From Bimuria novae-zelandiae CBS 107.79 (Eukaryota > Ascomycota > Dothideomycetes > Pleosporales > Didymosphaeriaceae), in assembly GCA_010015655.1 (NCBI GenBank), contig ML976832.1, positions 6,956 through 29,924 on the forward strand: DNA of 22,969 nucleotides, in the 5' to 3' direction. Under the pieces are notes generated by a model. That model was not told the origin of the DNA. It saw only the letters and a list, made by a program, of their open reading frames with translations, and searched no databases. A program made the position numbers and the translations under genes. This document shows positions 16,565 to 22,969 of this stretch, piece after piece; position 1 is the stretch's first letter, and each line of letters starts with the position of its first letter.

Positions 16565-17835
16565 TTTCGGTAGGTGTACACGTCGTAAACTGTGGTGATT
16601 TTTGTTGGTATTCTGTGTCAAGAGCGAGCCGCACTCCGCTTTATACCCCAGGGAAAGTGGTATTGTGATAGAGATCTTACGTTGCACAATTTCGCAAGTG
16701 CCAAAGATGCCCACCAGCTCCACAATATAACGATCGTCCAGGTGGCAGATCTAATAATGGGCGCGAACAATGTCTAGATTGTCAATACTCGAAAGAAGGA
16801 GGAACGGTCCTGCTTCCTAGGAATGAATGGGATGCACAAGGGAATGAATGTCCGTCAAGGAAAGGAGTGTCCCACAGGGTGCTTCATCTGCGCTCACAGG
16901 GACGTTCACCTTTAATGGTCGTGGAGTCGAAAGTTCAAAAGCGCGCCCAGCCTATTGACATGCTTGAACTTGACCATGGTCTCAGCCGTTGTAATACTCA
17001 CATGCTGTTGGAAGGGGCCTGAAGTTGGCCCTTGATCCTTCCACAGCCAATGTGTGCCTGGGAGCCGCCATCTGTCGGGCTAGAGAGTGGGGCTCGCGCT
17101 GTGTTTCGAAACAACGTAGATTGAGCGTTTATATCCAGCCGCCATGTTCGTGCGCGCGTTGCTGTTGGTATGAGAGGGTGTTGTCCTTGCCTGTGGTTGA
17201 GGTTTCCCGCGACCCGTTTCACGCTTGCCGCTTTCGAGCTAGGCGGCGCTTCTTCCACGGGAGCGGGGCCGTGGGAACGACCTCATTCGGCTTGTGCACT
17301 TCCCAGAAAATAATTCTGTAGACAAAGAAAGCGGCGGATTCAAGAGATGCCCTTGCTGTTAATCACTGCAGGTGATGTCGCCATGCAGGTCGATCTCAAA
17401 CGCCATGCCGGGGTCGGGTGCTAGATCTACCTGCACCCAACCTACCGCAAAAGGGAGGCCGACGCGAAGGCCATAGTTTTGTACGCCTGAGGAGTTAAGG
17501 GTACTCATGAAATCCGCGGAACACATCAAATTGCCCAAGTACCTCCCTGATTCACTATGAGCATGGCCTCATCGGGTTCTGGAATGCGCACCCGTCGAGA
17601 TCGATACATGACACTGATTCACAAGGCGGCTGTATGTGGCGCGGGTCAGCTCAGGGACTCGGTACCGACCATTGCACAAGACGGTCATGCCGCAATTTAT
17701 ATCCCGTTTCGACAATCCAATCCGCACCGTTGGCTGTGTATCGAGACATAAGGTTGGCCTGCATTGAAGGTAGTGACAGAAAAACGTCACAAGAGACAAC
17801 CGAAGCCGAAATGGAGCGATGTTTCAATTGGTAGT
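16565..17835. other. 1.27-kb spacer: LPMO promoter and LEU2 3' flank
   Basis: Base composition is balanced and shows no RIP mark. The part next to 16564 is LPMO promoter, and the part next to 17836 is LEU2 downstream sequence. Short open frames on both strands around 17000-17320 overlap each other, match nothing I know and lack intron or motif support, so none is called. Confidence 0.6.
16640..16645 (-). promoter_or_regulatory. Probable TATA box of the LPMO gene
   Basis: On the minus strand GGGGTATAAAGCGG lies about 76 bases upstream of the LPMO ATG at 16564, at a usual distance for a fungal TATA box. No transcript start can be seen directly. Confidence 0.5.
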
Positions 17836-19248
17836 CTACTTCTTCAGCAGAGTCTCCAATTCCGCAGCGACCGCGTCGCCAACCTCAGAGGTATTTGACG
17901 TTCCACCGATATCAGTCGTCCGGATGCCCTTGTCGATGACTATCTTCACGGCTTCATCGATCTTTTCTGCAATCTCGGGGCGGCATAGCGAGTACTTGAA
18001 CATCATGCTGACAGAGAGGAGGGTCGCGACAGGGTTGCAGATGCCCTTGCCTGCGATGTCGGGTGCGGAGCCTGCCAAAGATTAGCATGTAGAATATGTA
18101 GATATGAGATCCGTTTAACATACCGTGAATCGGCTCGTAGATACCGTTGATGCGCGTCTTGCCATCTGGGATGCCACCGAGACTCGCGCTGGGAAGCAGA
18201 CCCAAGCTACCCGGGATAACGCTCGCCTCATCGCTAATAATGTCGCCAAACAAGTTGCTGGTGACGATGACGCCGTTCAGTGTCCGGGGACTCTTGATCA
18301 TAAGCATCGCCGCGGAGTCGATGAGGTGGGTGCCTGATTTCAGATGCGGGTACTCGTCCTTCATGATGCGCTCGAATGTCTTCCGCCACAGTCGCGACGT
18401 TGCTAGCACGTTCGCCTTGTCCAAGCTCCATACAGGCACTGGAGGCTTCTCCACGCTCGCAAGGTTACCCGCTAACCGTACGACGCGCTCGATCTCTTCG
18501 ACGCTGTAAGGCTCCGTGTCCATCGCCTTACCGTCACCCTCGTCTTCTTTCCGGTCGCCGAAGTATATGCCGCCGGTGAGTTCACGGATGATGTTGAAGT
18601 TGGTGCCGCGGGCGATTTCGGGCTTGAGCGGCGAGGCGTCGACGAGCGAATCTGAGGCGAAGAAGCAGGGTCGAAGGTTTCCGAAGGTGTCTAGCTCTTT
18701 GCGCAGCTTCAAGATGCCTTGCTCTGGGCGAACCTTGCCGGTGCCCCATTTCTGCGAACGTCAGCGCTTGTAATGGCTCACGCTTGAACATGTAGAAGGC
18801 TTACGGGGCCGCCGACTGCGCCGAGGAGAATGGCATCTGCAGATTTGCAAGCTGCGAGAGCTTCGTCGGTCAGGGGATTGTTGTGTGCGTCTATCGAGCA
18901 CTGTGGCTGTTAGACGGTAGATATTGGGGTAACGCCAGCGAACGTACGCCTCCAAACAGATGCTCCTGGAAGTTGAACTTGATGTCGGTGGTGCTTTCGA
19001 CTACTCTGAGGAGCTAAAAAAAAACTGTCAGCGACCTATGTATATGTAACATGCTCCATCCCAAACCTACCTTTTTCGCTTCCTCTATAATCTGGAAGCT
19101 ACGTGTGAGCTCTTGCGATCGAAGAAAGTGATGTACGGAGCTCTCACCTCAGGCCCTACACCATCACCTGCCCCAGTTGTTAGCAGCCTTCAGAGAATCA
19201 TGATGATGAAAACGTACCAGCCAGAACTACAATGTTGAATTCAGACAT
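17836..19248 (-). CDS. LEU2: 3-isopropylmalate dehydrogenase, 7 exons
   Basis: Exons (minus): 19248-19218, 19167-19148, 19091-19071, 19013-18948, 18900-18805, 18751-18124, 18071-17836. Spliced, they give exactly 366 codons (365 residues plus TAG), the normal family length. The six introns are 47-57 bp with GT...AG ends. The enzyme oxidatively decarboxylates 3-isopropylmalate with NAD+, the third step of leucine synthesis; fungal LEU2 is cytosolic. Visible features are GDGVGPE (11-17), LGAVGGPKWGTG (72-83), substrate arginines R95, R105 and R134, Y141 in GGIYFG, K190 in SLDKANVL, and metal ligands D223, D248 and D252 in DSAAM and [12 protein letters not shown]. By alignment from memory these match the Thermus enzyme's active-site residues. 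Everything needed is present, so it should be functional. Exons 2 and 3 are only 20 and 21 nt. Confidence 0.96.
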
Positions 19249-19936
19249 GTTGCTGTATCGCAATCAGAAGGGGATGTGTCGCGCTCAGAAAACATTTCTC
19301 GTGCCCGTCTGCGCTTACCCCACGTACCCCGCTACCAACAGCGCGACTCCGACATCGGCCAATACGTATGCCTCCGCGAACCGACGGCCGAACCGCCGTG
19401 CCGACTAGCGATGTCGGTCCGACCCAGACCTTATTGTATCGTGAGCTGCAGATGTACACTCAACGACGAGCAAGAGTTGAACATCGGAATCAAATCAAAT
19501 GAAACTCTCATGATGCGTGTGGGTCCAAAAACATTAGAGATAAATCCCAGGTGTGTACGGTTCAAGGTCGGAAAACGCAGAATCAGAAACGAACTAAACA
19601 ATATGAGAAACGGACAGGGCAAGCATGTGTGAAGAGAGCCAGCATGTGAAAGAGGTTGATCGAGTACATTCAAAACTGATCTAGCTGCCCCACTCGTTGA
19701 TTAAGCTTCATCGTCTGCATATTCTCCTACCTTGAACCTGTTATGATGCTTCACAGCCCTTTTATTTGCAATTGCCCGAGGTAACTCTTTCCATGTCTCT
19801 TAGGATACGAAACCGCTTCAGGGTTCAGGACTTGGACTCCGACCAGCTTTCTCTGTATCCGGGGTGGCGACAACAGGCCATCCAAGTTGATGATGCATTT
19901 CAAACTACATCCGATCGGCAGCCGAGCAGGGCAAGC
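19249..19936. other. LEU2 promoter region and UCH 3' flank
   Basis: No gene is supported. A CCAAT box (19359-19363, plus orientation) lies about 110 bases upstream of the LEU2 start. A 9-bp inverted pair, CCGACATCG at 19349-19357 and CGATGTCGG at 19409-19417, flanks CCG/CGG-rich sequence of the kind bound by zinc-cluster activators. A perfect Leu3-type CCGGNNNNCCGG site was not found. A minus-strand AATAAA-like signal (19761-19766) could serve polyadenylation of the UCH transcript. Confidence 0.45.
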
Positions 19937-20665
19937 TCACTCTAAGCTCTCCGCAAGCGCTATAGCAGAAAACCTCAGGTCCCCGCCATGCTCCGACTCA
20001 ATCCTCATCAGCCTCCCTAACCCCTTCTCCAGCGCTCCCAGGCTCAACAAATCTTCATCATCTTTCATTGCACCCCGATCCAGTGGACCCTTCCTTCCGC
20101 CCTCGAGCTCCCAAAGATGACCATCTTTCGCCTTGACGAATGCAACAAAATGTTGTCCCTGACGATACTCCTCGAGGACTAGCGGTGCCTCCGTATCGCC
20201 CAACTTCACTGCATCCGCATGCGCCTTCTCAAACGCGTCCGAATCCTCGAGCACTTTCGCACGCTCCACCATCCCCTTTGGCAGCGCTTCTTGGCGGATC
20301 TGGTCTAGCGTAGAGCCAGGTTGGATGTGTTTGACGGCCTCGCTGTTCAACAATGCGTGCACCAGGCCGATGCTACCACATGCGTTGCCGATGGTCTGCT
20401 TGAACCAGATAACCGGTTCTTCGTCGCCCTTGCCTGCATACTCGGGTTTGTCCTTGTCTTCGGCTTCGCGTGCTTCGTTCCACGTGGGTGTCATCGGGAT
20501 GATGACGAGGAGGGCATTGACCGGTCGCGGAATGAAGGCGAGGAGTTCGGGATCCGTCAGCGAGTACACGTCGTAAAAAGCGAGGGATTTGTCCAGGCCC
20601 AGTGCATAGGCCAGGTGATTCATGACCTGCGGGTTGTTCTCGAGCACATTCCACATTTTCGCCAT
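19937..20665 (-). CDS. YUH1: Ubiquitin carboxyl-terminal hydrolase, UCH-L/YUH1 type
   Basis: A single exon of 242 residues from ATG at 20665, the normal length for YUH1/UCHL3 (peptidase family C12). It would release small adducts and precursors from ubiquitin or Nedd8/Rub1 in the cytosol or nucleus. The family layout is clear: WNVLENNPQVMNHLAYALGL at the start, DVYSL and LLAFIPRPVNALLVI, then Q90 (oxyanion hole) and catalytic C96 in TIGNACGSIGLVHA. A crossover-loop region follows (about 135-165), then catalytic H172 in GQHFVAF. The acid position in the usual ELDG motif is Glu188 (LWELEGGRKGPLDRG). The frame is open upstream to a TAA but has no earlier ATG, so 20665 is the start. A 34-bp tandem duplication lies just upstream. 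Confidence 0.93.
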   Translation of the reverse strand: MAKMWNVLENNPQVMNHLAYALGLDKSLAFYDVYSLTDPELLAFIPRPVNALLVIIPMTPTWNEAREAEDKDKPEYAGKGDEEPVIWFKQTIGNACGSIGLVHALLNSEAVKHIQPGSTLDQIRQEALPKGMVERAKVLEDSDAFEKAHADAVKLGDTEAPLVLEEYRQGQHFVAFVKAKDGHLWELEGGRKGPLDRGAMKDDEDLLSLGALEKGLGRLMRIESEHGGDLRFSAIALAESLE

Positions 20666-21275
20666 GGCTGCTAGGTCGTGCGGGGGCAAGAGCGCGTAGT
20701 TGTTGCTGTTTTCTGTGTGAGCGATGGGTGTAGTTGTTGCTGTTTTCTGTGTGAGCGATGGGTTTAGTAGTGATTAAGGAGTGCGGAGCACGAGATTATG
20801 TGCTGTCACTCTATTTGAGGCCTACAGGTCTTCAAGGCGGCTTTAGGCAGCAGAAGGACGCGTTGGTGAACAATAGCAGGGGCTCTAAAGCCGTTCCTGC
20901 AGGTGGCCCTAATGCACCTTCCCCGCACTAGCCGCATTGAGCCGCAGGGCATTCACTTCAATGTTGGATACCTCAAGCTTCCCAGCTCATGCACGAGGCT
21001 CAACAATGAGAACCTACAAGACGAGCTGATTTACTTGAGAAAAGAAAAGAACCCTGCAACATTACCATGGTTTGCTTTCTCCATTGGTGCTCGTATAGCA
21101 ACGTGGCTAGCTCATTCGGTAGACTTCATCGGCTCTCCGCAGTGATGACACCTGCAGTCATATATCAGCTTATTTTCTCCGCTCCATTCTCTCTACAGTC
21201 TGCTCGAAGGTATCCGCGAATTCCACAATCCAGAAATATACTCAATTGAAACAATTAATTCCCTGAAATACTGCA
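20666..21275. other. Divergent promoter region between UCH and cupin genes
   Basis: A 610-bp spacer between the minus-strand UCH start and the plus-strand cupin start. The UCH side holds a tandem duplication (20697-20763). No TATA box is obvious on either side and no gene is supported within it. The two genes may share regulatory sequence. Confidence 0.5.
20697..20763 (+). repeat. Tandem 34-bp duplication in the UCH leader
   Basis: The unit beginning TAGTTGTTGCTGTTTTCTGT occurs at 20697-20730 and again from 20731 to about 20763, with no difference until its last base. It starts 32 bases upstream of the UCH ATG, so it probably lies in the 5' untranslated region. Being 34 bp, it would shift the frame if translated. 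Confidence 0.85.
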
Positions 21276-21855
21276 ATGGACGACGAAGCTCGACAGGCCC
21301 TCGCGAACATGGCCATGCCCCGGCGGCCCATCAACTTCGTTCCAGCGAAATCAGGCGAAATCTTAAAGTTAGGCCACATAACATGTAGGGTCATGGAGGA
21401 CGGTTCACGAACAGGTACCAAGATTCTTCCTCACGTTGTCAACACGCCTCATGCTAAAGTCCTCAGACAACCGCATCGGTAGCGCCGAATTCACCGTACC
21501 AGCTGGAACGGCAGGGCCCCCAGCGCACTGGCACGAAATGCACGACGAGACCTTCCTTGTCACTCAAGGCACCATCCGCTTCCACGCGCCGGACAACACC
21601 GTCGTCGACGCCAAAGTCGGCGATTACGTTACCGTTCCTATTCGCGCTCCGCACACCTTTTCGAACCCGTTCGATGTCGAGGCGAAGTTCTTCAATACCT
21701 TCACGCCTGCCTTCTATATTGATTATTTCAAGATCCTGGCCGAGGTGAGCAAGAGCGATGAGAAGATGAGCAAAGAGAAGAATCTAGAGGTTATGGCGAG
21801 GTTTGCGACGATGCCTGCAAAACCGATGCTGGAAGAGATGGCGAAGAAGCAGTAG
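21276..21855 (+). CDS. Small single-domain cupin protein, 2 exons
   Basis: Exons 21276-21414 and 21467-21855 flank a 52-bp intron (GTACCA...CCTCAG) and give 175 residues. Cupin motif 1 is PPAHWHEMHDETFLVTQG, with H67, H69 and E74 as metal ligands and the closing G81. Motif 2 is GDYVTVPIRAPH, with H109 as the fourth ligand. All four ligands of a mononuclear metal site are kept, so it may be an Fe, Mn or Ni enzyme of the cupin_2 (quercetin dioxygenase-like) group. Substrate is unknown. The C-terminus (about 135-175) is helical and Lys/Glu/Met-rich. There is no signal peptide, so it is likely cytosolic. The intron joins the N-terminal strand to the barrel; a start at 21436 would lose it. Confidence 0.88.
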
Positions 21856-21917
21856 AAGGCACTAGACGGAGAAATGTGTAGGCATTTCTGCTCCATATTA
21901 ATGAGATTCTGTCGCGG

Positions 21918-22126
21918 TAAGCAGAGTGCTGAGCGGACAGTACGCAGTGGAAAAGATTGTAGGATTGAACTGAGGTTGTACTATCTAGGAGCTACTGAAG
22001 ATATAGGTGCGCGGGCACAAACAACGCTAGTCCCAGATAGGCATAGTACTCTCAACAGAGTGAGTAGCAATCATGCGAGGGTAGGAGTATCCATCTCAGA
22101 GGGTAAGAGCCATAAACCGTGACACA
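21918..22126 (-). mobile_element. Probable 3' LTR of the copia element (left end uncertain)
   Basis: Directly after the polypurine run the minus strand begins TGTGTCACGGTTTATGGCTC, a plausible LTR start with 5'-TG. The far end is not fixed: ACA ends near 21958 and 21918 both fit, and no second LTR is in the window for comparison. The cupin stop lies at most about 100 bases beyond, so the insertion sits in the cupin 3' flank. Confidence 0.45.
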
Positions 22127-22137
22127 CCCCCCAGCTG
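22127..22137 (-). promoter_or_regulatory. Polypurine tract of the copia element
   Basis: The minus strand reads CTGGGGGG immediately before the LTR start and about 45 bases after the pol stop, the position where plus-strand DNA synthesis is primed in LTR retrotransposons. Confidence 0.5.
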
Positions 22138-22179
22138 GCGTGGACGCCCAGGCAGGGAGTCAATGACAGCTGATCAGCA

Positions 22180-22969
22180 TCAGTGTATGTAGATACCATC
22201 AAGATCGTCGCCATCGGTTTGACGCAGGCCCTTCAGGCGCTCGGTAATATCAACAAGGCCAATTTGGCGGACGAAGTCTGCAAACTTCTGCTTAGGTAGA
22301 ATCTTTGTAAGTCCGTCGGCAGGCATATGATCGGTGGGGACCCATTTGACGTTGATACGTGAGGCGGTGACCTCCTGTCGAATCCAGAGCTGGTGGATGT
22401 CGACGTGCTTGACTTTTGTATGAAGCTTGTCTTGCTGTTTGGTAACAATACCAACGGTTTGCTGATTATCACACCAAATAGTAGGTGTACAGTCGAGAGT
22501 GAGGTCAATACTAGAGAAAAATCGCATCTATTCTTCCATTTGGGAACCAGCAAGTGATAGAGCTAGTAATTCTAATTCTGTAGTTGATTTTGTGACTGTG
22601 CGTTGTACTGTTAACTTCCAATCAATTATTAGTCCTCCGAACTTAAAAGCATAGCCTTGAGAGCTTCAGCGAGTTTTAGGCTCGTCAGCGTATGAGGCGT
22701 CAGAGGATCCAAAGAAGAGAGGATCGCGGTATGTTAGGTCGTCAGATAGATACTCAGCCATGTCCTGCGCGCTAGCAGAGGCTTCAAGTGCGAGAGCCTT
22801 CGTGCTGAGCAGGTAGCGCCAGGTCTTCCGGATTTTCGAGATGTGTGACTGTCCTGGGTTGGTAAGGAGACAAGCAAAGACGACGTGCGTTCGGGCGACG
22901 TCAGGTCTACCCCAAACAGCGATGTATGCGAGAGAGCCAACTAGTTGCTGATAGAGCTTCGTTCGGGAT
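22180..22969 (-). pseudogene. Ty1/copia pol, RT C-terminus and RNase H, broken and partial
   Basis: One minus-strand frame enters from the right edge and ends at TGA 22182-22180. It opens with YQQLVGSLAYIAVWGRPDVA and KIRKTWRYLLSTKALALE, the connection region after copia reverse transcriptase. RNase H follows, with catalytic positions in GSSDASYAD (Asp), STTESELLAL (Glu) and TIWCDNQQT (Asp), then KHVDIHQLWIRQEV and WVPTDHMPADGLTK, the diagnostic copia ending. Only two stops interrupt it: TGA at 22668-22666 (probably CGA before) and TAG at 22530-22528 (probably TGG before). It is therefore younger or less exposed to RIP than the left-hand elements. Integrase and most of RT are outside the window. 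Confidence 0.93.

Noticed and set aside
16998..17321. Overlapping open frames on both strands between LPMO and LEU2
   Set aside because: No motif, no homology I recognise, no intron support, and the two compete for the same bases.
19380..19400. Leu3-type site upstream of LEU2
   Set aside because: CGG/CCG triplets are present, but the CCGGNNNNCCGG form is not.
19431..19673. Minus-strand open frame of 80 codons upstream of LEU2
   Set aside because: No recognisable domain, and it lies in the LEU2 promoter / UCH 3' flank; likely chance.
21436..21482. Cupin starting at 21436 without an intron
   Set aside because: This ATG lies inside the 52-bp intron; splicing from 21276 gives a longer and more typical N-terminal strand.
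1..22969. tRNA, rRNA or CRISPR arrays
   Set aside because: No cloverleaf with a recognisable anticodon arm, no rRNA core sequence and no regularly spaced repeat array were seen; the direct repeats present are transposon ends or single duplications.

Overview
The window looks like nuclear DNA of a filamentous ascomycete. The evidence is short GT-AG introns of 47-57 bp, a secreted AA11-type polysaccharide monooxygenase, a eukaryotic 3-isopropylmalate dehydrogenase, a UCH-type deubiquitinase, Fot1/pogo and Tc1/mariner transposons, and Ty1/copia and gypsy remnants. Most repeats carry the mark of repeat-induced point mutation (RIP): CpA/TpG are scarce, TpA is abundant, and reading frames are broken almost only by TAG/TAA where CAG, CAA or TGG is expected. 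Placement near Dothideomycetes (Pleosporales) is a guess from overall style.

Bases 1-15180 are a transposon graveyard. From the left: the right end of a pogo-like element running off the window (1-146); a copia-type gag (minus strand, 149-2600) split by a Fot1/pogo element (element 1, 699-2488); a gypsy-type gag remnant (2700-4123, minus) split by a 417-bp solo LTR (2831-3247) with a CGAAA target duplication; an AT-rich stretch with a 36-bp direct repeat; an unidentified broken plus-strand frame (4640-5359); element 2 (5396-7530, Fot1/pogo, plus); element 3 (about 7555-10811, Tc1/mariner DD34E transposase on minus plus an unidentified 536-codon ORF on plus); element 4 (10814-12940, Fot1/pogo, minus); an orphan transposon end (12943-13152); and element 5 (13331-15177, Fot1/pogo, minus). 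All complete elements are flanked by TA. The transposases are RIP-broken, and several have catalytic Asp codons changed to Asn.

Bases 15387-21855 are a gene island with four intact genes: an AA11-like LPMO (minus, 2 exons), LEU2 (minus, 7 exons), a YUH1/UCH-L-type ubiquitin hydrolase (minus, 1 exon) and a small cupin (plus, 2 exons). UCH and the cupin diverge from a 610-bp spacer. The four look like unrelated housekeeping or secreted functions rather than a pathway.

Bases 21856-22969 hold the 3' end of a Ty1/copia retrotransposon on the minus strand (RT C-terminus, RNase H, polypurine tract, 3' LTR start), running off the right edge. It is only lightly mutated.

No convincing new defence or metabolic system was seen. 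The most unusual object is element 3, a Tc1/mariner element of double the usual size with a second, unrecognised, convergent ORF.
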